Part shown: one piece after another, positions 45,072-53,776 of the stretch | Position numbering within the stretch: position 1 is the first letter of the stretch | Layout: each line of letters begins with the position of its first letter | Assembly (NCBI GenBank): GCA_001604565.1 | Contig: LVBV01000006.1 | Coordinates: forward strand, 1 to 64,000 | Direction of reading: 5' to 3' | Length of the DNA: 64,000 nt | Source: Puniceicoccales bacterium Verruco_01 | GTDB lineage: Bacteria; Verrucomicrobiota; Verrucomicrobiia; Opitutales; Oceanipulchritudinaceae | The notes under the pieces: model-generated | The model's database searches: none | What the model was told of the DNA's origin: nothing | Seen by the model: the letters and a program-made list of their open reading frames with translations, nothing else | Position numbers and translations under genes: made by a program

Positions 45072-46588
45072 CCATCAAGGAGCAGACCGAGGGCAATTGT
45101 CCACGCCGCGCCGAGGACGATGACCCACGACCAGCCAGGCGTGCCGGGGAAGTGGTGCATCGACATGGTGAGGAGGACGCTGCTGTACATCGCGGAGGAG
45201 AGCATCGCGATGGCATTCCCCTTGTCGCTCCCGCGATTCTTCGTCAGAAGTCCCAAGAGGAACACGCCAAGGAGCGCGCCGCCGGGAATCGCCGCCACCT
45301 GCAACGCGAGCCACAGCATCTGTTGATTGTCGCGCACATACCACGCCACAAGGCAGATGAGGACGCCGAAGAGAAGCACGGCCCAGCGGCAGGCCTTCAC
45401 GTAATGCGCGTCGCTCTTGCCGGGGTTGAGATAAGGCCGGTAAAAGTCCACCACCGCCGCGCTGGAGAGCGAGCCGAGCGTGGAATCCACGCAGCTCATC
45501 GCCGTGGCAAAGAGCGCCGCCACGAGCAGCCCGCGCAAACCGTGCGGCAGGACGTGCCCGATGAAGTGCGGGAGAACCAGACGCGTGTCGCCGCTCTCCG
45601 CCCACGGGAGCGACCCGCCCGCATACTTGCTGGTGTAATACACATAGAGGCCGATGCCCACAAAGAGGAACATCGCCGTGATCGGCAATCCCACAAAGCC
45701 GCTCAAAATGACGCTCCGGCGCGCCTTGCCCGCATCCTTGCAGGTGAGCATCCGCTGCGTCAGATCCTGATCCGTGCCGAGCGACGCCGTTGTGGCGAGG
45801 AAGCCGTTCAGCACCGCGATCCACAGGATCACCGGGTCGTTCAGCCAGCCCCAGAGGCCGCCCTGCGCGGGAGTGGTGTGGAAGAGTTCGAGCTTCCCCG
45901 CACTCCCCGCCACGCGGCAGATTTCGCCCCAGCCGATGGAAACTTGCAGGTAGAGGATGAGGGCGACGACGCCGCCGACAAAGACGATCCCCTGCAGCAC
46001 GCCCGTCCAGATGACGCTCTTGATGCCGCCGAACCACGTGTATGCCATCGCCGCGAGGGTGAAGAGGATGAGCGAGACCCACATCGGCACCTCGAAGATC
46101 CCGGCGAGCGCGTACGTGGCGATATAGAGCCGAACGCCCGAGCCGAGCACGCGCCCGAGCAGGAAAAAGCCCGTCGCCGTGTAGCGCGACTTGGCGCCGA
46201 ACCTCCGGTACAGGTACTCATAGACGGTCAGGACGCCGAAGTAATAGAACGCCCCGATAAAAATGCTCGCCACGGCAAAGCGCGCCAACAGCGAGCCGAT
46301 GCCGAACTGCAAATAGTTCAGGTTGCCGTCGAAGGCCGCCTGCGGGACGCCGATGAAGGTCGCGGCGCTGATCTCCGTCGCCACGATGGAGATGACGACG
46401 GCAGGCCACGGAATCTTCCGTCCGCCGACAACATAGTCCTCCGTCCCGGAGCCCTCCTTCGCGTTCTTTTCCCGCCGCCCGACATAGAAGCCGAGCCAGA
46501 CGACACCCACGAGGTAGGCGGCAATGATGAGGAGGTCCCAGAGGTTGAACGTGGAGAGAAAGTCGCTCACGGGGCGCCATGATTTCAT
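45014..46588 (-). CDS. Sodium:solute symporter (SSS family)
   Basis: This 524-residue membrane transporter has about 13 helices. The first helix LLIIAAYLVGVVWLGFYVGRR, the sodium-site region GTEDYVVGGRKIPWPAVVIS and IATEISAATFIGVPQAAFDG, and SLGTDQDLTQRML are typical of the SSS (SglT/PutP) group. Family members move sugars, amino acids, sialic acid or other solutes with sodium; the substrate cannot be read here. It is convergent with tsaD, and its 3' end carries three hairpins. The final residues (LDGRGSSPAPVDASHPEGL) are encoded by the hairpin region and are probably not functional. Confidence 0.92.
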   Translation of the reverse strand: MKSWRPVSDFLSTFNLWDLLIIAAYLVGVVWLGFYVGRREKNAKEGSGTEDYVVGGRKIPWPAVVISIVATEISAATFIGVPQAAFDGNLNYLQFGIGSLLARFAVASIFIGAFYYFGVLTVYEYLYRRFGAKSRYTATGFFLLGRVLGSGVRLYIATYALAGIFEVPMWVSLILFTLAAMAYTWFGGIKSVIWTGVLQGIVFVGGVVALILYLQVSIGWGEICRVAGSAGKLELFHTTPAQGGLWGWLNDPVILWIAVLNGFLATTASLGTDQDLTQRMLTCKDAGKARRSVILSGFVGLPITAMFLFVGIGLYVYYTSKYAGGSLPWAESGDTRLVLPHFIGHVLPHGLRGLLVAALFATAMSCVDSTLGSLSSAAVVDFYRPYLNPGKSDAHYVKACRWAVLLFGVLICLVAWYVRDNQQMLWLALQVAAIPGGALLGVFLLGLLTKNRGSDKGNAIAMLSSAMYSSVLLTMSMHHFPGTPGWSWVIVLGAAWTIALGLLLDGRGSSPAPVDASHPEGLRP

Positions 46589-46627
46589 TCATGCATCCGC
46601 CGCGCAACCACTTCCGAAGGCGAAGTT

Positions 46628-48676
46628 CTATCCGCGCGGGACCAGTTCCGACTCCAGGACCGCGTTCGCATCCGTGCCGTCCGGTGAGAAGAGCCGCTGC
46701 GGCGCCACGCCGGATATGTAGTAGAGCCACATTTCCAGAGTGTAGTCGTACATCCACGGATAGCTGGCGGCGTTGGTGTACCACCACGAGGCCGTCGCGC
46801 AGTCCCAGAGGTAGGTGGCGTCCGCCGTGCTGGCGGAATAGACCCACTGCCAGCCGTGTTCGGCGTGCGCGATCCATCCCTCGCCCCAGTTGTAATCCGC
46901 CGCGAACCACCCGTACCAGGACGAGCAGTACCAGCCGTCCGCATAATAATCGGGCTTAGCCCACGCGGTGGAGATCCTCTGCGCGCCCGCCGTGGCCACC
47001 GTGCAGCTGGCAAGGCCGTCGTATCCGGCAAAGGAGCCGTGCGCCGTGGCCGCCTTGCCGTCGGCCTCCGTCTCGCAGTAGGTCACCGTGAGATCACTGG
47101 AAACGGCTGGAATGTAGGCACCCGCGCCCCCGTTGGCGACGGGATCCCACCTCTGGATCTTTCCGGCGTCCGCAAGGGACTGGAACATCGCGGTCTGATC
47201 GCCGGTGCAGGCAAGGTAGCCGCCCGCCAGCGACACCTTGTTGCCGGTCGCCGGAGAGCGCATGTCCAGAAGGAGAACATTCCCCTTCACGAGGGCGCCG
47301 CTGGCCACGACGAGATTGTTGCCGCTGCCGTACACTCCGACGGCGATCTGACCTCCCGTTGCGTCAATGACGCTGCCGTCGCCCATCACAAGGGCCGTGT
47401 TGTTCGCGGCGATCGCGATATCCGAGCCATACCTCTGTAGGTTTGTGTTGCCAATGCCCAAGACCAGGCCCTCGGGGCACACGAGTTTTCCGCCGTCAAC
47501 GACGTAGAGAAAGTTCGAACTGCCGCCGATGCCGACGCCGCAGGAGGTTCGGGTGGTGACAATCGTGCCCTTGCCCGACACGACCACCCGGTTGACGTTG
47601 CTGCCCGTCGCGTTCGTGATGGTGGTATCGGTATCCTGCTCCGTGAGACGGATCGCAATGCTCTGGAGGCCGATCTGGAGGGAATCGCAGGAGACGCTCG
47701 CGCCGGAATTGACGACAAACTGCGTCAGTCCCGCGCCTCTGCCGCAGATGATCGGGCCGGCAAAGCTCATCGAGGAGCCTTCTCCCGACACGCCGACGGT
47801 ACTCATGTTGCCGGCGGGATAGCCGCTCATGGCTTCAAAACCGATGGTGAGGCCGTTGTCGCTCACAAGGGTCGCGCCATCGACCACGTAAAAGTAACCG
47901 ATGCCCGAATAGCCCACAAAGATGGGAATCGCGGGCGAGCCGCTCCCGTCGCCGATCGTGAGGGAGGAACCCTCGCCCGTGATCGTCACGGCGCTGGTGC
48001 GCAGCCCGATGGGGGACGAGGCAAAACCGATGTAGAGGGCGCAGCTTTCCTGATAATTGGAGTCATAGAGGAAGGATTGCGGCAGGATCTTCATCGCGGC
48101 GCCCTGCGAGATCGTGACAAAGCCGGCTCCGAGGTTCCCGACGAACACGCTGGCCGTGCTGGTCCACGTGCTTCCCGCGCCCTTCACGGCAAGGTAATTT
48201 CCTTCGCTACTGGAAGCCTCGAAGCCGAGGACGCATCCGCCCGTCGTGAGGCTGCCGCCCTCCGAAACGAGAATCTCGTTTCCCGGCTGTGCATAGCCCA
48301 GATACAGATTCTTCGCCACCGTCAGGCTCGCGCCGGGTCCGGTGATGTCCAGCGTGTTCGACTCGTCCGGGTCAAGGGTGGCGGACACTTCGAGCCCCAT
48401 GCCGAAAAATTGCGACGTCACCGCGGCGTTGCCCTCCAGCGTCAGATGCGCGCGTCCCGTGGAACCGATCCACGGGAGGCTCCCGAAGTCTCTCGCCCCA
48501 TCGAGAAGGAAATAGCCCCCGTCCATCGTCGCCGGAACGTCCGCCCCGGTGAAGGGGTCCGCCTCGGTGCCGCTGCCGTCCGCAAGGAGCGCCGCAGGGG
48601 AAAGGGCGAGAATGAGACCAACCGGTAAAAGCCGCGTGGAAAATCCGCGCGGGACAAGGGAAGTGGAAGCAGTCAT
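46628..48676 (-). CDS. Secreted beta-repeat surface protein with Trp/Tyr-rich C-terminal domain
   Basis: This 682-residue secreted protein has a signal peptide (STRLLPVGLILALSPAALLA). Residues 30-570 consist of irregular beta-strand repeats with GEGSSLTIGDGSG-like turns, as in autotransporter passenger or adhesin beta-helices. Residues 574-658 form a compact domain very rich in Trp, Tyr and Ala (for example DGWYCSSWYGWF and GWIAHAEHGWQW). There is no recognisable autotransporter barrel, PEP-CTERM tail or sortase signal. A cell-surface or matrix protein is likely; the C-terminal domain may bind carbohydrate or anchor the protein. It is divergent from purE. Confidence 0.78.
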   Translation of the reverse strand: MTASTSLVPRGFSTRLLPVGLILALSPAALLADGSGTEADPFTGADVPATMDGGYFLLDGARDFGSLPWIGSTGRAHLTLEGNAAVTSQFFGMGLEVSATLDPDESNTLDITGPGASLTVAKNLYLGYAQPGNEILVSEGGSLTTGGCVLGFEASSSEGNYLAVKGAGSTWTSTASVFVGNLGAGFVTISQGAAMKILPQSFLYDSNYQESCALYIGFASSPIGLRTSAVTITGEGSSLTIGDGSGSPAIPIFVGYSGIGYFYVVDGATLVSDNGLTIGFEAMSGYPAGNMSTVGVSGEGSSMSFAGPIICGRGAGLTQFVVNSGASVSCDSLQIGLQSIAIRLTEQDTDTTITNATGSNVNRVVVSGKGTIVTTRTSCGVGIGGSSNFLYVVDGGKLVCPEGLVLGIGNTNLQRYGSDIAIAANNTALVMGDGSVIDATGGQIAVGVYGSGNNLVVASGALVKGNVLLLDMRSPATGNKVSLAGGYLACTGDQTAMFQSLADAGKIQRWDPVANGGAGAYIPAVSSDLTVTYCETEADGKAATAHGSFAGYDGLASCTVATAGAQRISTAWAKPDYYADGWYCSSWYGWFAADYNWGEGWIAHAEHGWQWVYSASTADATYLWDCATASWWYTNAASYPWMYDYTLEMWLYYISGVAPQRLFSPDGTDANAVLESELVPRG

Positions 48677-48856
48677 ATGGATTGTGGTGCAGTTTTGTTA
48701 CGCTGGAACGGAACAGGGAAGGTTTCCGTGGTGAAAAACCTTTCCCTATCCATCGGCGCTCCGGCTTTCCGCTTTACGAGTCTTTTTCGCAGAAACGGAA
48801 TGCGATCCGTGCCAGAGAGCGCTTGCCCCGGGGACAAATTCCCTTTCACTGGAGGC

Positions 48857-49345
48857 ATGGCAGCAACCGTCGGCATCATCATGGGCAGCGCGTCGGACTG
48901 GGAGACCATGTCCCAAGCGACAAAAGTTCTCAGGGAACTGGGCATTCCGTATGAAAAGAGCGTCCTTTCGGCCCACCGTACGCCGGATGCCGTGGCCGAG
49001 TACGCGAAGAGTGCCGAGAAAAAAGGCATCAAGGTCCTGATCGCGGCGGCGGGCGGCGCGGCGCACCTGGCGGGTGTCGTGGCGGCGTACACGCAGCTGC
49101 CGGTGATCGGAGTCCCCATGATGGGCTGGAGCCTCGAAGGACTCGACTCGGTCCTCTCGATGGTCAACATGCCGCGCGGCATCCCGGTCCTCACGATGAG
49201 TATCGGCAAGGCAGGCGCGGTGAACAGCGCCCTCGCGGCGGCGGCGATCCTCGCCCTGTCCGACTCCGTTGTGCGCGAGAACCTGATCGCCTACCGCGCC
49301 AAGCAGTCCCAAGCCGTGCTGGACACGAAACTTCCGGACGAATAG
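48857..49345 (+). CDS. purE: N5-carboxyaminoimidazole ribonucleotide mutase
   Basis: This 162-residue purine synthesis enzyme converts N5-CAIR to CAIR. GIIMGSASDWETMS, SVLSAHRTPDAV, AAAGGAAHLAGVVAAY and GVPMMGWSLEGLDS are its signatures. The ATG at 48857 gives MAATVGIIMGS, the usual start. No purK is in the window. The next small gene begins 89 bp later on the same strand. Confidence 0.96.
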   Translation: MAATVGIIMGSASDWETMSQATKVLRELGIPYEKSVLSAHRTPDAVAEYAKSAEKKGIKVLIAAAGGAAHLAGVVAAYTQLPVIGVPMMGWSLEGLDSVLSMVNMPRGIPVLTMSIGKAGAVNSALAAAAILALSDSVVRENLIAYRAKQSQAVLDTKLPDE

Positions 49346-49434
49346 CGCGATGTTCGCGGCGAAGGGAAGAAACGACTTTCCGCGCGCATCAGATCCTTGT
49401 GCGAAGCCGTGAAAACGACGATAAGAAAGCGGGT

Positions 49435-49674
49435 ATGAGCGAGCGGGAGAAAATCATCCACATCCTTGGAATCGGCCTCGACAACGAGGACGGGCACAAG
49501 CGCCTGACGCGTGCCGAGGACTTCACCATCGCCGGCGGCTCCGAGGAAACCCACGAGCGGATGACCGAAACCCTCGTCAAGACCTGCGAGAGTCTGAAGC
49601 GCCACGGTCGCACGATCGGCGACGCCGACTCGCGCGAGATCGCCGAACTCATCGACAAAAACACGCCGCGATAA
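49435..49674 (+). CDS. Small conserved hypothetical protein, 79 aa
   Basis: This 79-residue soluble protein starts MSEREKIIHILGIGLDNEDG. It is acidic, mostly helical, with the segment HERMTETLVKTCESLKRHGR. There are no membrane helices or cysteine motifs. It lies 52 bp upstream of trxA on the same strand and may share its transcript. I do not recognise it. An earlier in-frame start at 49399 is possible, but the intervening codons look less protein-like. Confidence 0.7.
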   Translation: MSEREKIIHILGIGLDNEDGHKRLTRAEDFTIAGGSEETHERMTETLVKTCESLKRHGRTIGDADSREIAELIDKNTPR

Positions 49675-49726
49675 AAGTCGGCACGCCTTTTGCATTCACA
49701 CTTTTGATTTTATCCAGCAGACGATC

Positions 49727-50059
49727 ATGGAAAACCTGAACGAAGTCATCCACTGCGACGAATCGAGCTTCGACCGCCTGATCAATTCCGCCACGAAGCC
49801 GGTGCTCGTCGATTTCTGGGCCACTTGGTGCGGTCCCTGCCGCGCGATCGGCCCGCTTCTGGAAAAGCTCGCCCGCGAGCACGGGAGCGAGGTCATCGTC
49901 GCCAAGGTGAACGTGGACGACAGCCCCGCCCTCGCCCAGCAGTTCAACATCACGGCAATCCCCACCCTTCTCTTCTTCAAGGAAGGCACGATCGTGGATG
50001 CCGTCCGCGGCCTCGTCGGTTACGACGCCCTCGTGGAAAAGGTGAAGTCCGTCCAATAG
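49727..50059 (+). CDS. trxA: Thioredoxin
   Basis: This 110-residue thioredoxin has active site WCGPC at residues 34-38, then the cis-proline loop ITAIPTLLFFKEG. It reduces protein disulfides in the cytoplasm with NADPH-dependent thioredoxin reductase, which is not seen here. Length and the conserved VLVDFWATWCGPCRAIGP are standard. The esterase gene follows after 15 bp. Confidence 0.96.
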   Translation: MENLNEVIHCDESSFDRLINSATKPVLVDFWATWCGPCRAIGPLLEKLAREHGSEVIVAKVNVDDSPALAQQFNITAIPTLLFFKEGTIVDAVRGLVGYDALVEKVKSVQ

Positions 50060-50074
50060 GGCGGGTCTCGCGCA

Positions 50075-50866
50075 ATGACCGCCGCATCCAGAGCCGTGCC
50101 GCTTCACTACGCGGAGCGCGGGACGGAGGGGTTGGTCGTCATCCTCGTGCACGGGCTCCTCGGCAGTTCGCGCAACTGGCACTTCATCGCGGGGGAGCTG
50201 GCGAAGCACTATCGCGTGATCGCGCCGGATCTGCGCAACCACGGGGAGAGCCCGCACACGGGGCCCTTCACGATTGCGGACATGGCGGCGGACCTCGGCC
50301 TTTTGATCGAAACGCTGGCACCTTCCGGAGCGTACCTTGTCGGCCACAGCCTCGGCGGGAAGGCTTCGATGCTTCTTGCCTGCGAGAGGCCGGGCCTTGT
50401 CCGGCGACTTGTGATCGCCGATATCGCCAGCGGGGGAACTCCGCGACGCTGGGATCCTTTCTTCAAGGTGATGCAGGCACTGGACCTTGCTTACGTCCGC
50501 AGACGGAGCGACGCGGAGAATTTCTTCGAGTCACGAGGTGTCGCGGACTGGGGGATGCGCAAATTCCTTTCGAGCAATCTCGTGCAGGAAGGCGCGTCAT
50601 GGCGCTGGCGGATCGGGCTCGAAGCACTCGCCGCTTCCGCAGAGGAGGTCTCGGCGCCGTTCCTCGATGACGGAATGCATTACGATGGCCCGGCGCTCCT
50701 CGTGCGTGGAGGCACCTCGGACTACGCGCCGCTTTCGGAAATCCCCGCGATGAAGGCGCACTTCCCCGCCCTGCGGGTGGAGACGATTCCGGACGCGGGC
50801 CACAACCTGCACATCGACTCCCCCAGAGCCTTCCTCGACGCGATCCGCGGTTTCTTCGCGGCATGA
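50075..50866 (+). CDS. Alpha/beta-hydrolase, esterase YbfF-like
   Basis: This 263-residue alpha/beta-hydrolase has an oxyanion region LVHGLLGSSRNWHFIAG, then APDLRNHGESPHTG, and a nucleophile elbow VGHSLGGKAS. The acid and the final histidine DAGHNLHIDSP complete the triad. The pattern resembles YbfF-type acyl-CoA/ester hydrolases; the substrate is unknown. It follows trxA by 15 bp and probably shares its transcript. Confidence 0.88.
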   Translation: MTAASRAVPLHYAERGTEGLVVILVHGLLGSSRNWHFIAGELAKHYRVIAPDLRNHGESPHTGPFTIADMAADLGLLIETLAPSGAYLVGHSLGGKASMLLACERPGLVRRLVIADIASGGTPRRWDPFFKVMQALDLAYVRRRSDAENFFESRGVADWGMRKFLSSNLVQEGASWRWRIGLEALAASAEEVSAPFLDDGMHYDGPALLVRGGTSDYAPLSEIPAMKAHFPALRVETIPDAGHNLHIDSPRAFLDAIRGFFAA

Positions 50867-50874
50867 CAACCTGC

Positions 50875-50909
50875 AGTCGCGGGCCCCGGATGAACCGGAA
50901 CCCGCGACT
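50875..50909 (+). terminator. Hairpin between the esterase and chemoreceptor genes
   Basis: AGTCGCGGG pairs with CCCGCGACT across a loop containing CCGG/CCGG, nine bases after the esterase stop. It has no T run on either strand, so a terminator role is only probable from position between convergent genes. Confidence 0.45.
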
Positions 50910-51025
50910 TGAGCTTTGAAAAGAAGGGAAGACCGCACGGACGCGGCTCATCCGTTTGGAAGTAACACTTCGCCCCAGAAGGTTACGGGATGCACGCGCG
51001 CCGCGCGGTCTTCCGAAAGTGTTTT

Positions 51026-52636
51026 CTACGCACCCTTTGCTGTGTCGCCCATGGGCAGAAAATGCTTCTCGGCGGCGGCCTTCGGCGTGGCGGAGGCGTG
51101 CGCTGCGGCGAGCGGCTTCTTCGCCTTCGCCGCCGGACTCACGCCCACGCTAGTCTTTGCCGCCGTAGGGGTGTGGAAAGCCGACCCCGGGGAACGCCGG
51201 GTCTGCGCGTCGCTGCGGACGAGGGCCACGAGTTCCACGACCGTCTCCTTGAGAAGCTCCGCGTGCGCGTTCAGCTCCTCGGAGGCGGACGCCGTTTCCT
51301 CCGCGTTCGACGCGTTCGACTGCGTCACCTTGTCCATCTGCTGGACGGCGGTCGTCAGCTGGCCGATGCCTCGGTCCTGCTCCTGCGAGGCCGTGGCGAT
51401 CTCGCCGACGAGATCGTTCATCCGGCGCGCCTTGTCCACGATCTCGCCAAGGGATTCCGCCACTTTCGAGGAAATCGTGACGCCGCGGTCGCTGTTGCGG
51501 ATGGCACCCTCGATCTTGCCGCTGGTTTCCTTGGCGGACTCGGCGCTGCGCTGGGCGAGATTACGAACCTCCTCCGCCACCACCGCGAAACCGGCACCGG
51601 CTTCACCGGCTCGCGCAGCCTCCACGGCGGCGTTCAAGGCCAGAATGTTCGTCTGGAAGGCGATTTCGTCGATCGTCTTGATGATCTGGGAAATTCCGTC
51701 GCTGGATTCCTTGATGGCGTCCATCGCCTGCTGCATCTGTTTCATCTGCTCTGCGCTGCCGTCGGCGGCCTTGCGCATTTCGTCCGCCACGCTCTTGGCC
51801 TCCTGCGCGCTCTTGGCGTTCTGGCTCGTCATGCTGGACATCTCCTCCAGCGAGGAACTGGTTTCCTCCAAGGACGCGGCCTGCTCGCTCGCGCCCTCGG
51901 CCAGCATGTTGCTCGCGGCGGACACCTGGCTCGACGCCGAGGCCACCTGCGCGGAGCCCTCGTCGATGGAGGTGATCGCCCGCAGCAGCACCTTGTTCGT
52001 CCCGCGAATGATGACAAACGCAACGCCGATGGAAAGGATGAGAACCGTCACAAGGCTCACAAGGATCACAATGGAGATCGAACCGATCAGGGAATCCACA
52101 GCCTTGCCCGAAGAGATGGACTCGCTGCGCACTTCTTGAATCGTCTTCTGCAGGGTGTCCCGGTAATCCGAATAGACGGGCAGGAAGGATGCGTCGAAAT
52201 ACTGGTAGGATTTCTCCGAGTCATCTTGTTCGACCAGTTTCAGCATCTCGGTCATGGCGTCACCAAATCGCGAACGGATGTTGATCGTCGCGTTGTAAAA
52301 CTGCCGATCCTCGTCCGTGACGATCTTGGCTTCGTATTCCTTCCACAGCTCCGAGTTGGCCGACACAAGATCATTGATCTTTTTGACCTGCGCCTTGTAC
52401 GCACTGGATCCGCTCTGGAGGCGGATGGCGTTGAAGACTCCCGCGCATCCCACGCTCAGGTTGTCCTTGATTCCGCCTAGAATCAACGCGCTGGGCATGC
52501 TGTCGTTAATCAACGAGTCGGAGCTGTTCCGTATGGATCGTAGTCCGACAAAGGCGGTGATGCCAATGATGAAAGAGAGTATTGTCAGAACGGAAAAACC
52601 AACCGTTATCCGTCGACCTATGGTCCAAGTATTCAT
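51026..52636 (-). CDS. Methyl-accepting chemotaxis protein
   Basis: This 536-residue chemoreceptor has a first membrane helix at about 10-32, a periplasmic four-helix-bundle-type sensor domain at about 33-185, and a second helix at about 187-212 ([20 protein letters not shown]). The cytoplasmic signalling hairpin has a tip around [20 protein letters not shown]. Only about 15 residues separate the second helix from the signalling coiled coil, so a full HAMP domain seems to be missing. The C-terminus is an Ala/Lys-rich tail without a CheR/CheB-docking NWETF motif. No che gene is nearby, so it is an orphan receptor that joins an array encoded elsewhere. Confidence 0.93.
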   Translation of the reverse strand: MNTWTIGRRITVGFSVLTILSFIIGITAFVGLRSIRNSSDSLINDSMPSALILGGIKDNLSVGCAGVFNAIRLQSGSSAYKAQVKKINDLVSANSELWKEYEAKIVTDEDRQFYNATINIRSRFGDAMTEMLKLVEQDDSEKSYQYFDASFLPVYSDYRDTLQKTIQEVRSESISSGKAVDSLIGSISIVILVSLVTVLILSIGVAFVIIRGTNKVLLRAITSIDEGSAQVASASSQVSAASNMLAEGASEQAASLEETSSSLEEMSSMTSQNAKSAQEAKSVADEMRKAADGSAEQMKQMQQAMDAIKESSDGISQIIKTIDEIAFQTNILALNAAVEAARAGEAGAGFAVVAEEVRNLAQRSAESAKETSGKIEGAIRNSDRGVTISSKVAESLGEIVDKARRMNDLVGEIATASQEQDRGIGQLTTAVQQMDKVTQSNASNAEETASASEELNAHAELLKETVVELVALVRSDAQTRRSPGSAFHTPTAAKTSVGVSPAAKAKKPLAAAHASATPKAAAEKHFLPMGDTAKGA

Positions 52637-53110
52637 CGTTATTACTAGTTTAAGTGTTCAATATTCTTAAATGTCAGAGCAATTTACAATACAGCATTGC
52701 CGATGCGTTTATCATCGTGCGTTAAATAATTGACTTTCAGTATATTATAAATTTAGGATTTTCTATTTCGATGATCTGGATAATGGGGTATCGAAATTCA
52801 TATCAAATGCATATTTTTCGTGTATCTGCGTTGTGGTGGATAAATCCTATTGTTATTCGTGTCTATCGAATTCCCCATTTAGTGATTTATTCACAAATAA
52901 TTTACATTGCACTATTGAACTATCAGTTTCGTTGTCTGGCTTGATTTGCGTTATGTGGATATCCGGCACTCCACAGCAAACAAGAATGGCGGGAAGCGTC
53001 GCTCCGGAGTTTTTCCTTGGCGTCTCCAGCCCGTCCTCCCCCGTCGAATTTTCCGCTGATTTATGTCGCCTCCTGGGGAGAATCCTCCATCATCGTGGCA
53101 AGCCCTTCTC
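52637..53110. other. AT-rich intergenic region with a repeat
   Basis: This 474-bp region separates the chemoreceptor and the response regulator (divergent genes). It is far richer in A and T than the coding DNA around it. Candidate -10 sequences are many but no well-spaced -35/-10 pair is seen. It includes one copy of the CTGCGT/GTGGATAAA repeat (52815-52875). Frames such as the one at 52833-53114 have no codon bias and are not supported. Confidence 0.5.
52815..52875. repeat. Second copy of the CTGCGT/GTGGATAAA repeat
   Basis: ATCTGCGTTGTGGTGGATAA and the following CGTGTCTATCG resemble ATCTGCGTAATCTGTGGATAA in the right arm of the repeat block at 43736-43906. The similarity is partial. It suggests the same dispersed repeat family occurs at least twice in this window, 9 kb apart. 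Confidence 0.45.
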
Positions 53111-53710
53111 ATGAAAATTCTGGTTGCCGAGGACGATTTCATTTCCCGCAAGCTGCTCGTCACCACCCTCAACCACTTCGGGCACGAGGTTGACGCCTAC
53201 GAGAACGGGATGGACGCGTGGAACGCCTTCACGCAGCGGCGCTACCCGATCGTGGTGAGCGACTGGCTGATGCCCAAGCTCGACGGACTGGCCTTCTGCC
53301 GCAGAGTGCGCTCCCTCAAGATCGCCGACTACACGTATTTCATTCTCCTCACCGCCAACGTGCAGGGACGCGAGACCTACATGGAGGCCATGCAGGCGGG
53401 CATTGACGACTTTCTGGCCAAGCCGCTGGACCGCGACCAGATCTGGATGCGCCTGCGCGTGGCCAAGCGCATCCTCGGTTACACGAGGGAAATCGTGCAA
53501 TTGGAGTCCCTCCTGCCGGTCTGCGTGTATTGCAAGAAGGTGCGCGACGACAACAACTACTGGGAACAGATCGAGCATTACATCAGCCGTCTGACGGGCG
53601 AGCAGATCAGCCACAGCGTCTGCCCCGACTGCTACGAGAAAATCGTCAAGCCGCAGATCGAGTCCCTCAAGATTCCCTACGCGAACGACGCGCCACCGCC
53701 GCTGGACTGA
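53111..53710 (+). CDS. Response regulator with C-terminal cysteine motif
   Basis: This 199-residue protein has a receiver domain at residues 1-120. The acidic pocket is in KILVAEDD, the phospho-acceptor in VVSDWLMPKLDG, and AKPLD supplies the lysine. It has no DNA-binding or enzyme output domain. The C-terminal segment has LPVCVYCKKVRDDNNYW and HSVCPDCYEK, a four-cysteine (two CxxC) motif often found after receiver or PAS domains and of unknown role, possibly metal-binding. It follows an AT-rich region and precedes the binding-protein gene by 66 bp. Confidence 0.92.
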   Translation: MKILVAEDDFISRKLLVTTLNHFGHEVDAYENGMDAWNAFTQRRYPIVVSDWLMPKLDGLAFCRRVRSLKIADYTYFILLTANVQGRETYMEAMQAGIDDFLAKPLDRDQIWMRLRVAKRILGYTREIVQLESLLPVCVYCKKVRDDNNYWEQIEHYISRLTGEQISHSVCPDCYEKIVKPQIESLKIPYANDAPPPLD

Positions 53711-53776
53711 CCGATCGGACCCGATCTTTCAGGGATAGCTGCGTGATTTTTCATTGAACTGGACGGGCACGCACTG

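Noticed and set aside
52833-53114. 93-codon plus-strand frame in the AT-rich intergenic region
   Set aside because: It overlaps the start of the response regulator in another frame, has no codon bias and no ribosome site.
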